Of a DNA stretch of 64,000 nt, positions 10,079-22,050 are shown one piece after another. This DNA comes from Spirometra erinaceieuropaei (Eukaryota; Platyhelminthes; Cestoda; Diphyllobothriidea; Diphyllobothriidae), in contig CACRXP010000141.1 of NCBI GenBank assembly GCA_902702965.1, forward strand, positions 440,010 through 504,009, read 5' to 3'. A program made the translations under genes and the position numbers. The notes below the pieces were generated by a model. That model searched no databases and was not told the DNA's origin. It was given only the letters and a program-made list of their open reading frames with translations. The number at the start of each line of letters is the position of its first letter. Position 1 is the stretch's first letter.

Positions 10079-11269
10079 ATTATGCCTATCAACCGACCGA
10101 CAGAACGCCACCGCACATACTCCCTCTGTATAGCCTTTTTATACGTAGTTTCCTTTATAAGTTTACTTGCATGAAAAGCTTGCCTTTTTGAGGGAGGGGA
10201 GGGTTTTTATGTCAACCGGTGAATCGATGGAAGAGAAGAATTCCAAATTTGTTCATGGTTCTTCCTCCTCGTCCTCCCGCCAACATGCGAATTCAGTTGT
10301 ACTAGAAGCCAGCTTTATGAGTCCACTTGAATACTCTTTTGTGAAATATACAACCTACTGAGTAGTGCTCACCGTCTTCATCAAACCGCCGCATCTGGCT
10401 GCCTAACTGGTACTGGTGGTTTAGCGTTTGCTAAATGACGAGAAGCCAGCTGTATAATTAGGGCTACCGATCCATGGGCATCATGATCAGTGAACTATGC
10501 AGGGATAGGCCATTTGGACGCAAGTTTTTAAACTTCTTCATCTATCTGGCCATCGCCTCTGCTCTTGGGACACATCGTCATGGTGTGGTCGAGTGGGAAT
10601 CTGACTTATTCAGTCCACACGGTAGCCCATGTCGATACGTTGGGGGGCTGAGCCTTTCTCTCTGCCCGTCGTCGAACCGAAAATTCCTGCATCACAGACC
10701 CGGGTGTGAGCGCAGATACGCATTAACGTGGACTATAAAGCCGTCTATGCACACCTCCGAGTGGAGGAAGGCGAGTACTTAGATCATCACGTTAGGAAAT
10801 TGGGAGTCCATGATTAGCCGTCATTTCAACGCTTCCCTGGATGCACTTGGGCATGGCAGTCAAATGCTCAGTGTCGTTGCCTAGTCGCAGGGATATCGAT
10901 CCCGCAAGAGCCCTTTGTTGGCAACCCGCGAAAGAAGTTCGACAGGCTGTTTTTAGAATTTGAGCTTCCGAACAACTTTCCCGAGAGTTACAGGACGATC
11001 GGCCAATCCGGAATACCAACCAGTCGGGGCAACGTTATGGCCCTTTATTCGGAATCGTCCGGTTCATCTGTTGATCTACTAGTGACCTAATTCACTCTTC
11101 TGGTCCAAATCTTCCTCAGCCCTGTTTCTGGTACATCCAATTATTTCCACGATGGCAGTGTGGAGAGTTCTGGGGTATCGTTGCCTGTGGGGAACTTCAT
11201 TCGTCGTGCATAGTGTGAGGGACAGTCGACGCACGCGATTAATTATACTAAATAGGGCTGGTTATATGG
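10079..11269. other. LYRM1 3' flank and unassigned DNA
   Basis: No further gene is recognised. The first few hundred bases probably include the LYRM1 3' UTR, but no canonical poly(A) signal is visible. Short overlapping open frames on both strands match nothing I know. Confidence 0.4.
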
Positions 11270-11503
11270 ATTTTTTGGCCCATGGTGTGCAAGTTGAGGT
11301 TATACTTTCGGACAAAGAATAAATATGGGACAGAAGAACGAAGAAGACACGAAAGTCTGGGATGACTACTTCCGAGTTAATAGCTGTCGTTAGCCAGCCA
11401 TACAAAACCGCAAATTTTGATGACTCTGGATCCGTATCCGTGCTCCGTGTGTTCATTGAGCGTTAGGATTTGAACTCTACCACTAAATTATGGATCTGCT
11501 GTT
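11270..11503 (-). mobile_element. Diverged antisense SINE
   Basis: On the reverse strand it begins cggcagaacagcagatcc and has a box-A-like stretch (atttagtggtagagttc). The body retains the order of the younger SINE (ggctggctaacgac, then the catcccagactttc region). It is strongly decayed. A second fragment of the same body, with a gcttattggctgttgtcagc-type block, lies at about 11590-11680. Confidence 0.55.
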
Positions 11504-13607
11504 CTGCCGACTGTGAGTTAAGAATCATTAAGTTCGTTGTTCATTAACCATGTTACTGGACAGCTCCATCTAGAGACCTCACAGACAGTCTTGTGTTGAA
11601 AAATACTAGGAAGACTTGGCTGGGAAGTTATGGCTTATTGGCTGTTGTCAGCCAGGCATGCTCGAACTTCCTGTTTGGATGGCGTGGAATCTCGGCCAGG
11701 GCTGTTTGTCAATTTAGCAGTAAGTTACGTGCACTACCCTCGGACCACACTTCTTTCGGTTGCGATTGTGAGTGTTGGCCGATCTGGTTGCAAGTGCAGG
11801 ATGTGCCCGTTTCGCGGTGCGTTTAACCATGTGTAGAACCCAGTTAGATGGGGAATAAGTACATTCTCCGTACTGCAGGCGGCCTTGCGCGATTAATTCC
11901 AGGGAGTACTTTTTCCCCGTGTCCTAACTCTACCTCCCACCTCCCCCCCCCTGGTCTAGCACAAGTTTCCTCGTAATAACAAGGGTGTAGTGGCCCTACA
12001 CTGAGCGCCTCTCTCAACGCTGGGCCTATCGCCGGTGCCCGCACGTGCGCACCAGGTCCGGCTGGCACTCTTCTACTCGGCTTCCTAACTGGCCAATCAG
12101 ATTCAGGACTGAGTCAGACGCGACCTGGCTTAAGACACTTGGCGCACACTTGGGACGCCGTTCTCCCGGCGCCGGAGGCGTTTCCCTTTGGCTGTCGACT
12201 TCCTCCAATCCAGTTATTCTGCTCAGAATAAAGGGCTAACTGGTGTCCATCTTCTCATACCATTCAGGACCAGGCCTGAAGCCTAGGCTTTTGGGATAGA
12301 GGTACCAATTCTCGTGCCCTACCTAAAACTCTCGTCGGCGGTCTGACAGTGCCGATTAATGACTCGGTCTGAACAACATTAGTACAGGCCGCTAGCGCCT
12401 ACTCAGAGGACCTACAATTCGTGACCTGTCTGATGTAATGTCAAGAAATGTGGACCTAAATTGCTGTAGCGCACAATACTACCACTCCGCCTCCACTGAG
12501 TTAAATATACGACCGAGCTTCAAAACAAGGCATAGTTCGGTTTATAAAGTATTATTTACTGATGGAGACCGAGCTCTTTCACTCTTTTTCTAATTATGCG
12601 CATAGAAAACATTGACAGGTGTTCCCTGTAAATAGCCTTAAGGGGCATATAATGATACTTTTTTCAGTGCCCGACGAATGAAATCGTCGTCTTGCTTGCT
12701 TATGGACCGTTTTGGCCCACCTTGCTTAGATCTAGGCATTGTTTCATTACTAATAATTCTCCAGAGGGTGACATGTTAAATGTTGAAAATACTAGCTAAC
12801 GACTCACGCGGCAGCCCTTCGGCTGCCAATTTTCGCATCCGCTCAAAGTTAACTTCCGATAGGTTCTGTTTTGGCATCTTCGCTCCACGGCGTGGCGAAG
12901 AAAAGTGGCAGCATGTAGCGCGCAATTTATACATACTTGTTTACGCCTACTAGTTCCCTGTGTAGTAAAACAACCACAGTCGAACAAGCTTATTACTGCG
13001 TTTAACGATATAAAACGTTAGACTTTTGCTAAATAGAATCTAGGAAGAGTAAACTACTTCTTGATTCATGCGAATAATATGTTTTTACATACTTGACTCG
13101 ACCTGATTTTTATGAAGTAATAGTCACAATTTCCGTTTCCAGAGTGGCCTCCTTTGATATTCTTCCTTGTTATACGAAAGTTTTTTTATAATGCAACGCA
13201 TTCAAATAAGAAGTTTTAATAGGAGATACTTATGAGAATAGGAAATGAAGTGGATATCCGGAGATGTCAAAATTTGTCTAAATTTAGTCCGTTTCCTCTG
13301 AACAAAACTGAACTAACATGACTCCTTCTTTAGAAAAGGGCTTTTGGGATTCTAATCAATTCCAAAAACAAAAATATCCACACAAAATATATGCCGTCCC
13401 CTCGACTCAAATACCGGTCTCGACATTTCATGAGTTAGATCATCTACTGTATAGGCAAACCTTTAAGGTAGAACACAAGCAGGTTCCGTCCCCGTAACCG
13501 GATTCGTCGGTAGTTTGTTTCAACTCGTCAGGAGTAGTTCTGTCACGGTTTAGGCCCTGAAATTCTCCTCCAATGCGCTCTGATTTTCGCCAGTCCCTCT
13601 TAAGCGG
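11504..13607. other. Unassigned DNA with a MITE-like end
   Basis: Apart from a SINE body fragment at about 11590-11680, no gene is recognised. The stretch 12040-12240 is locally GC-rich, with a ccaatc motif, and could be an old promoter or UTR of an element. At 13421-13449 the sequence catttcatgagttag-tcatctactg followed by TA matches the right terminus of the MITE family, but the AT-rich DNA to its left does not match the family interior. It may be a relative with a different core. Confidence 0.4.
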
Positions 13608-13668
13608 NNNNNNNNNNNNNNNNNNNNNNNNNNNNNNNNNNNNNNNNNNNNNNNNNNNNNNNNNNNNN
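13608..13668. other. Assembly gap (61 N)
   Basis: A run of 61 undetermined bases. Any open frame crossing it is not meaningful. A single N also occurs at about 52843. Confidence 0.99.
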
Positions 13669-14954
13669 CAATTCCGCTTTCCCTATAACAAATCCCCAGC
13701 CATGCATGCAGTGGTGTGTATTTCCTACCAATTGTGCTTTACTGCTGCCGCGATCGCGACTGTATTTCCATAAATGACGTTGGGAAATAGTCAGTGGACG
13801 ACGCCACTACTTGGCAGGAATAAACGAGAAAGATGATCCAGCTTTTTGGTTTGGCAAAATAGAGTCTCCCGGGGTGACAGTTTGAGAAAAGAAGGGGCTC
13901 GCCGCAACATATTTCCTGTTCTGCCGACGTTTCGGAGTGCCTGGTCGGCTCCTCGTTGCCAAAGCATTCACTTCTCAAAATCGAACAAAATCTTCGCTGC
14001 CCAAAACTTTTGGCGGACTTAATATCTTTGGTCTAAGCGCAGGACGACTCAGTCTTGCGATGTGCTATTCAGACGACGATTATCAAAAATCGCCCCTGCT
14101 CTCATGCGGGATTTTGGAGCCTTTCGAAGCGACTGGAAAAGCGACCATTTTAAACTGAAGGAAAACCGCGCAGACATGGCTGGCCGAAGAACCCATCCGA
14201 CGGCGAAGAAAAAGACACCAGATCGGAGACTCCCCGACAGAGGCTCAATCTCCTCCCTTCGTGTAGGTGGTGATTCATAGCGCGCAGCTGACAAGCCAAG
14301 TCAACGAAAGAGAAAAATCGATCATCGATCGATCAATCGACTATCGGTCACGCCGCTTTCATTTTTGTTCGATTAAGTGCATTAAGCGCTTTGACGGTGG
14401 TGAGCGGACCAAGCTCTCCGAGATGTCATCATTCCAATAAACCAGTTCCGGTGAACCCTTCTTATTTATCGACCTCCGGACTCAGATAACATCGCCATGC
14501 CCTAACGCATGCGCGCGTCATCGTTCTTGCGCCCTCTCAGTGTGGCTACCAGTGGACGTCGACGCCCGCGGCTGTCGCCGGAGTTAAACTGGGCGATGTG
14601 ACAGACACGATGAAGAACCGCCGTCAAACATGTGCCCCAGACGGGAACTGTCTCCTACGTGCTCACACAAGGGACCACTCGGGGATACGCAGGATGGGGC
14701 CGCATCCACGGCCTGCTCACCGAGACTGGATAACTTCCCATATGTCGCAAATAGAGGCTTCTTTTGTTGAAGTTCATCTTATCCTACCAATTGGAACTCG
14801 GCCAATGCACTTCGCCGTGGTTGAGGTCCATCTACGTCCATAACTATTTCAAGGTAGTTAAACTTTTTCTTTCATAAATTTCATTAATGTAAATAAGGAG
14901 GAACTGGGGTGATAATTTCCGGTCAACAGTTAGCCATAATCAACATTAGGTTTG
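13669..14954. other. Unassigned DNA
   Basis: No gene or repeat is recognised. A palindromic patch with atcgatcatcgatcgatcaa is seen near 14317-14336. Open frames are short and mutually overlapping. Confidence 0.4.
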
Positions 14955-15062
14955 CGGAACCTGGAATTTTAATCCAGGTCCTTTGGCCATTGAATGTGGA
15001 GTAGTTCAACGCTCTACGTTTTAGCCACGGCCTGTCAAAGTACAATGGTCGGCAAATGACAG
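14955..15062 (-). mobile_element. tRNA-like (SINE head) fragment
   Basis: On the reverse strand there is a box-A-like stretch (tggctaaaacgtagagc, about 15011-15027) followed about 35 nt later by a T-arm-like hairpin at 14960-14978. The hairpin has a 6-bp stem CCTGGA/TCCAGG and a 7-nt loop. The spacing fits a tRNA body, but no proper acceptor stem is seen. It is a decayed tRNA or a SINE head of another family. Confidence 0.4.
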
Positions 15063-15369
15063 TCGTCGGCATTGCTAGCTCCCGCCCGCGATGAGTGTGT
15101 GCGCGTGGACTTTGCTCGTTTGTGACCAATCAGCGAACGACGCGGTTCCATTTGCCGTCAAACTTCCGATAAGATAGAGCCAAGTCGCGCGTGACTCAAG
15201 CGATCGATTGACAGGGACATTATGCGGACGGAATACGGAATCGGTGAGCGGCTACGATGGCGATTGCGAAAGCAGACTGTCAGAGTATCTGCACCCCCCT
15301 CCCCAAAAAGCCCGAAAGCTCCGTATACTGACAGGTCTAAAAAACATAAATAACCACGATGTCGGGGTT

Positions 15370-15550
15370 CCGATAGGTACAAGAACACTGGCATAACCAT
15401 TTCTGGTTTATTAACTGCTGGAATGCTCGTCTGTGGAGGGTTAGTAAGCCAGAAATGTCCATCCCAGTCTCCTTTATATTTGTTTGTACTCCTTCTTCTG
15501 CATATATGACTGCCTACGAAGACTTTCAATTGAGCTCCGAGGCACAACGT
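15370..15550 (+). mobile_element. SINE body fragments, back to back
   Basis: At 15435-15550 the + strand carries the SINE body (gtaagccagaaatgtccatc, then cccagtctcct and later gaggcacaacg). Just upstream (15375-15405) the same body motif appears reversed (gcataaccatttctggttta). This is a small, decayed version of the head-to-head SINE arrangement at 46.7-47.3 kb. Confidence 0.6.
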
Positions 15551-18020
15551 GACGAAAATGTCGTGTAACCTGATTGGCGCATTTGTTCAAGTGATTTTAT
15601 CGCCTATCGTTCTCTCGCAGGATCCCTGATGTCATAACTCCGCCCAAGACGCATGCTTCTGGATAGTTCAGCACGCTGCCGTTGAGCCATGCTTTTGCAA
15701 TGGTGAGCCGGCCAAGCTGTGAGGGACATCAGGCAGGCAGGTCGCTTTCGCAAAGTCAGTTTCTGTTGGCCAGGCGGCACATCCCCGCATGAAATTGAGG
15801 CAATTCGTCGTATCTTTGGCCTCCAACGAATGTGATTACTTGATAAACGTGCGTGTGCATAAACTTCCTACTTCATGTTGTCGCATTGGCCAGTGGACTT
15901 CCAGCGACTCGGCCAACGTGGAGATCGGTCTTTAAAGCTGGATCGGCGGCTTCAACAGTCAAGCGAATACTGGATGCCAGAAAAACGAGGTTTCACGTCG
16001 CCGATGCGCTTCCCTCGCTAACACGCCAGCCTTGACACCGCATGTCCCATTGGAGAGCTAGTGTCTCATCCGATACCCGCCTATTTGCCTTGGTGGGGTC
16101 GCTCCAAATCCCCGCGTTTCTTCCCAGGACATCAGGATCACTCGGGAGGCTGCCCTCAATGCAGGCGGGTGCTTCAGTCATGGCTCGCCTCCGTCAAACA
16201 CTCAAAGAGCACGCCTAAACAAACGCCGTTGGGAAAATAGGGACAATTGGCAGCAGTGCTGACTCAACGTGAACGTGGCCACGCTTTCCAGTCGCGCAGT
16301 TGCCTGGTGGGGAACCTGCGCATTAGTTGTAGGGTAAGTGGTGAACCCCTGCCAACAACCCGGTCGACGGCTCTTAAGGTGTTGCCCACAGCCATCACGA
16401 TCACTTCAAGTGTCCTCGTTCAAAGTCAGATTGCCTTGAGGCTATTCACCTTCGCAGGGAGCTGTTCCAGACGCCCCGACCTACAACCAGTCGACCGTCT
16501 TCAACTCAAACACACGTGCATCCACAGAGTCGTAGCTGCCCGTGCGCCACTTGCATACAAATGCAACGCAAGCCACTTAAACACCACCCCTCGCAAATGC
16601 AACGCACACGGATTGGACACCACCTGGGCTTTGCCCTACGAGTCTACCAAAACGGATTCCACCACTGTCTCACAACCTCTCAGGCATGACTAGACGCAAT
16701 CAATCCCAGCCCTGGCTTCGCCAGCGGCCATTCCCGCCTGAGAGGACAAATCAGGGTTCTGTACACAATAAACCCCTTACTCTGGTGATCTCTGTCTTTT
16801 GCTACAATTCGGAATTTGGCCTGCTGACACTACAAGGGTCCAGTTTCCAGCCCAATATGCCAGCTCAATTACGGGCTCCACAATTACCTACCGAGTTGCA
16901 CGATTCAACATTAAAACTGAAACTTTTCTCATCATTGTAATATCAACCCATATGGTAAGACTGACCATTGAGATTTTGCGGTGGTTGAATTATCAGGTCG
17001 TATTGTCAGTCTTTCTGGATGGATCTAGCATACGGTGTTTCCACTCTGAAGATCCCATTGACCAGCATGTGTAAAGATCTTACCGAGACTTATGTGTATC
17101 TTGTGTTAAGGACAGCGATAAAAAGCGTTCAATCAAAGTCTTAGGCAGCCAAGATGCCTGTACGGGTTGTGTTCAAGTTCCGTTCCATGATGCAGTTTCT
17201 TCCTGTCGTTAAAGATCCTTCCTGGTGGCATTCAAAACTTCACAGTTGACATCGGGATAATTCTTTCGTCTTCATTTTTGGCCAGGCCTTGAGGAATATC
17301 CACGAGCCTGCTTTTTTTCGAGGATGAGGGGGAGATTATGCCTTGTCTTAGTCCTAGTATAGACTGCAGTAACGAATGCTGGCCAATAACTAAAGTTCTC
17401 CACCTGACGGTAAGGAGTTTTCAGGCCCCGTCGGCTCGTTTTGTCAGGCAGAGTATTAAAACAGGGATTCGGGATGTGACGGCGGCCCACATATGAGCGC
17501 ATATTGGTACCTGACTGGCTGACATCTCAAATGCGGCGTTTGCATCAAGGTCCGCCGGACGTTCATGACTGGATTATGTAACTTGGTTAGCATTATTCAC
17601 GTTGCTTGTAGGCGCCCTACCTATCCACTCACTCGGCAGCGTTTGGCATAAGTGTCATTTTAGGGCTATTCCGTGCCGTTATCCATCCACCTTGACATTC
17701 AGTAGGTGTTGTGGAGCGCGTTTAATTGGGCTGCTAGTGAATCAAATCACTCGAATTTTTGAATCAATTGTTGAAGAACAGAGACAAATCGCAAACACTC
17801 CAGCGAATGAACTCCGCCGAGCACTGCCCCATCAGAGAATAACAATTCGGTTCAGAGGAAGAAGGCTAAGAAGCTAGCCTACATAAACCTGTGGCCAGTA
17901 TGACGATGCAGGCGGTCTAAGCGAGCACACCAGCGATATATCGGGGCTGGAGACGAAAGAGCAGGACCGGCTACGGCCGATAGAACAGAGGTTGAAGATC
18001 CTCTGGTCAACAGCTCTTCT
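15551..18020. other. Unassigned DNA
   Basis: No gene is recognised. The longest open frame (16247-16693, 148 codons) has an unremarkable composition with no domain I know, and it has no flanking splice sites that I can defend. Confidence 0.4.
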
Positions 18021-18085
18021 ACAGCAGGTCTAACGGGTAGAGCATTCAGCCTGAGGCATAAAAGGTTTCAAGGCTTACCGACACA
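18021..18085 (+). mobile_element. tRNA-like SINE head fragment
   Basis: Box A (gtctaacgggtagagc, from 18028) and box B (ggtttcaaggc, 18064-18074) occur at tRNA-like spacing. No clear cloverleaf can be closed. It is probably a decayed SINE head. A similar antisense trace is seen at about 22386-22435. Confidence 0.4.
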
Positions 18086-18329
18086 AGGTTCTATTTTACT
18101 GACATATTAGACAAAATAAACCGGAAACTGTTAGTAGAACGCCGCGATTAAATTTCGAAACATTTTAAGCCCTCGGCCGCACTACGATGCCAATCAGTGG
18201 ACTTGGTACTAAATCTCCAGCTAATTTCCTATTATACAATTGTATTGGTTTAGTATTTTTGCTGCAGCAGAATGCTATCTTTACTAACTTTCAACTGACT
18301 GTGCGGCTGGAGGATATTCGTTCTGCTTC

Positions 18330-19145
18330 TACGTTGTTCGCCGCGGTCAAACTTCGTGTAGTCGGTAGCCTTTGATTCTAAATGCACTGCCCCTAGTTTT
18401 GATGCTGAGACCGAAAGACCCACTGCCATGACAAGAGACGTCTGAAGCCGTTTATCGGATCTGCTGCAGTTGCGGACAAAGCAACTACGTCGGAAAAATC
18501 GAAAGACTGCTCTGAACGCAAATGTTTGAGCACACCGCAGCAGTGCAGAGAAGCGACGTCAGCTCTCAAGCTGCAGCTCATTCGACGATATCTGGCCACA
18601 TATTCAGATTCGACGAGATCGAAATTCTTGCTAGTGGTGACAGTCACGTGAGCCGCGAGCTGCTTTATCCATGGCACATTGTCCCTCAGTCCATTAATAA
18701 TTGTAATGAACTTCCCCTCCCATACTCGCTGTGGAGACTTCGCCTAGGCGGAGTAATTAGCCACGCGGGGAGCGCACAGGTGAACACTACTCGCAACACC
18801 AGGGTCGGTCGGTCAGATGGTCGAACAATCATCACACCATCATCCAACACACGTGATGAAATTGCAGCAATTAACGACGCGAATGCCGGCCATCAAACAG
18901 CCAACTGCAACAATCCCCGATGAAGGGGTGAGCTGTGAATATTCATAGGTATGCGGTAGCATGGCGACTGCATCCTATAAGTACTGCAGTCCCTTGTGTG
19001 TGTGTGAATTACCCGTATCTTTTGTTGTCTGTTGTGATGGGTTCGAGCAAGAATCCGAAACGTCAGGCTACTAAAGCTCTTGTCCCAGCGATCGTGTCTC
19101 CTTCACCTGCGGCGCTTTCACAACTTTCCTCCTCTGAAGCTGCGC
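18330..19145 (+). pseudogene. Penelope-like retroelement, 3' remnant (linker, GIY-YIG endonuclease and 3' UTR)
   Basis: This is a decayed C-terminal part of a Penelope-like (PLE) polyprotein. Reading from 18402 gives LRPKDPLP, the linker motif; then VYRICCSCGQSNYVGKIERL, the GIY-YIG nuclease start with the YVG element; then a MFEH helix, the SGHIFRFDEIEILASG block and SRELLYPWHIVPQSINNC. The order and spacing are typical of PLE endonuclease ends, which nick target DNA for integration. Two in-frame stops, at 18429-18431 and 18513-18515, are both TGA where family members often have CGA (Arg), so CpG decay explains them. The frame ends at 18921-18923. A following untranslated stretch with gaaacgtcaggctactaaag (19058) recurs near 55.05 kb. 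The RT domain is absent. Confidence 0.85.
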
Positions 19146-21260
19146 CAAATGGATGATTATGCTGCGGGGATTAGTTCGCCTACTTAAGTATTGATTACCC
19201 CAGTTGTTCGACGCATTCTATCAAAGCTTCCTCGCGTCTCTCGGCAAGCGGGCTCTTAACATTTAACTTGAAGTCTTGGAGGAGGGATTATCCCACTTTT
19301 CATTGAAACGTAGACTCATGCACAGCAGCCCGGGTTCTGTAGGCGTAACCTTTATTGACATGGCTCGATTGTGAGACGATGTGGCGGTCTATGCGCGGAG
19401 ACAGCGGGCGGGACCCCTTTGCCAGTTCACCGTTTGTCTCCTGTGTGACACCCTTCAGCTCGCCGACACCCTAACGCCGATCGATATTTTCGCTGACTGC
19501 ATCCGGACAAAGCAGACGCGCACGCAATCGTCTCGCGTCCGGGGCAACGTTCTGACGTCCATGGCTATCGCACCCTTGTTGTTCTGAGGCCTTTCCAAGT
19601 AATTCCGCCTTCCCCAGGTTTTGATTTGGGGATGGTTTTGTCGTCGACTATCGCCTTTCGACGACGGCACATCGGGGTTTCGTGTTGCTTCAAAGAGCGG
19701 TTACTGCAGATATGGGAATCACGCAGTCTGCAAAAGGTTGACGGCTAGACAGCGAGGAAGCTAATCCCGGGAGAGTTTGGGGTTAGGGTTAGGGGCTTTT
19801 CTACTGCATGCACGGCTACGAAATGTGATCCGACCGGAACCTTGTCCTTATCTACAACAGTCGCGCTGAGTAGAATCACAAGAGAGAGAGAGAGAGAGAG
19901 TCGGCGTGAGTGTTGAGGGAATCGGCAGTCAGTAACCTATAAACAGTTCTGTCGGCGTTAGACGAACATAAGCAACTGCCCGATGGCTCCCGGAGACTTC
20001 TGACTTCGAGTGACATCCCAGCCTCACCGCCTTTATCCGTAACACTTATCCAACACTGGCAGCTCGTGACGCCGCAAACAACTGCAAGGATTTTGAAGGG
20101 CAAGAACGCAGTATGCCACCCCACTCAGAGAACAAAAAACAAGTTATCGCGTCATATGAGTGACGCCAAACGGCGGAAGTGAGGGCGCGATAGTGGGTAA
20201 ACATTCGGGTAAGTGCTGAGGCGCCAAATTCCTCTACACGCACCAGGAACCCAATCCAAACCGAGACAGTTGACAATGAAATCATAAGTCGAGCATTTTC
20301 CGCACTTTTCCAGCTTATTTTCACAAAAGAGGCGGATTACATTCCAGCTGGTTACCACTTTTCCCACTTTTTTGGCGTTTTTTCACAAAAGAGGTAGAGT
20401 TCATTCAATCTTTTTACGACATCGCTGAGGCGTCATGTATAAAAAAGACATGCGTCCTTGTCGTCGTCCCCCATAATGCGCTTTCAATGTTGATGCAATT
20501 TCCATCGCGTGAAGTCCAGTTCGTGCTAGGTCCTTCATTCTCGTCGATGTTTTCCATGACTTGCCGTCACATACGGGTGTGATTTTGGAGCCACTGTACA
20601 CGATAGTACATATGTACGACATTGATAACTCTTCGGCGAGTTTTGGTCCTGCAGCCCCACTTGATTGACACCATGTGGTTAGCCTACTAAAACTATTAAA
20701 ACTAAAACGAACCTTGTCTTGCGTCGCCTGCTCAGCGTAAGCTGAATTCGGCATGCGAATCAGGAGACTGCAAGGTTTGGTCCTGCAGCCCCACTTGACC
20801 GATATCATATGGTTATCTTACTAAAACAATTTTAGTAGCTGTTATTATGTTGACTATACGAACATCACGCGCTTGCACCATCCATACCATTTTGATGCAG
20901 CGGGTAAGTATAGCACGGAGGGTAGAAGTGCCTATACGTCATCCTCATTTAAATCAGGTACCAGTTTACCGGGTTCCCCTGCGCGCGTTTCGAGTCCTGT
21001 TTGCGCCCTCTTTTCTATCCAAGTCCAGCAAGTGTCTAAGTCGGCTTGCTGATGGGATTTCTCGGACGGATTGGATCTCCATTATTTCCACTTCAGTAGC
21101 TGTGCACTGCAAATTATCATGCGGTTCACTCCATGGCCTTCCAGTTGTGATTGCACCCTCCTTATCAAACTAACCCAGCGAGTAGTTGTGTCGCGAGGAG
21201 AGTGCGTATACGTCACCTTCACCCGCTTCCCTGCGCTTGCTTCAGAACCAAACCTCGCCC

Positions 21261-21299
<39 letters not shown>

Positions 21300-21489
21300 A
21301 CCACTAATCATTCAGCCCAGCTGCTAGGCCTGACTATGGGGATCCAAAAATGTATAAAACGGACCAGAAATCGGGAGTTGGATGTACGCCTCGGTTTTAC
21401 ATTCCGAAATTTCGCTCTTGATTCACTTGACGGCAATCACACAAGTGCCAGGTGGATTCTTTTCCTGCGGAGATTCTCTTTATCTAATA
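19146..21489. other. Unassigned DNA with simple repeats
   Basis: It holds a short telomere-like TTAGGG pair (19779-19795) and GA microsatellites at 19881-19900 and 21262-21298. A direct repeat of about 60 bp, sharing ggtcctgcagccccacttga, lies at 20645 and 20779. The motif ttttcacaaaagagg is repeated about 60 bp apart near 20320-20390. A 135-codon reverse-strand frame (20401-20808) spans one of these repeats and has no recognised domain. Confidence 0.45.
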
Positions 21490-22050
21490 TGATGGATGAA
21501 TACGTAACTCGAAGGCGGGAGCAAATACGTCTGGGAAATTGGCAGAGTACTCCGGACATCGATGACCGGACATGCGGTAACAGCAAGGGGGTTTTGTCAC
21601 CAGCTACCCAAATCGCGGCTCATTTGATGGGACCCGGTCAGACTTTCACGTTAGACGTGGGCGAAAGTGTTTCGACAACTGCCTGAACCGACGGCGCGAA
21701 GTTTACTAGCAATCGCAATGGCTTGTCTCTACGTAGCCAGGATTGAAACATCTTTTGGCAGCTTAATTGGTCACTCGGCGAGGATGAGGGCGCGAACGAG
21801 GAAGAACGACGCATCCAGTGAGCCAAACGGCCACAGATAAACAACTCTGGAGGGCTTGCAGCAATTAATGATAAGCATGCGGACGAGTGGGAAATCCCTG
21901 AATGAGTTGGAACCATCGAATGTGACTGCTGGAGTCACTACTTACGGTTGATATGTGGTAGCACACACCTTGTTCTCCGATCGTCCCTATCTACGAATAA
22001 TTCTGATGCTGGATTCGCCTGGGAATCGGAAACTTCAAACAATGAGCATT
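21490..22050 (+). pseudogene. Penelope-like element, degraded C-terminal remnant
   Basis: It is strongly decayed. The recognisable blocks are TQIAAHLMGPGQTFTLD (about 21608-21658), which matches the conserved A-H-x-M-GPGHTF block of the GIY-YIG region, then a shifted frame resembling the A-R-x-L-A...R-E-L block, and AAINDKHA at about 21868, which parallels AAINDANA in the remnant at 18.9 kb. Stops and at least one frameshift interrupt it. There is no catalytic YIG element and the RT is missing. Confidence 0.6.

Noticed and set aside
19779..19795. TTAGGG pair as a telomere or chromosome end
   Set aside because: Only two full units within ordinary sequence; far too short to be more than chance or a tiny interstitial trace.
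20401..20808. 135-codon reverse-strand frame as a gene
   Set aside because: It overlaps a local direct repeat, has no recognised domain or splice context, and its length is within what random sequence gives.
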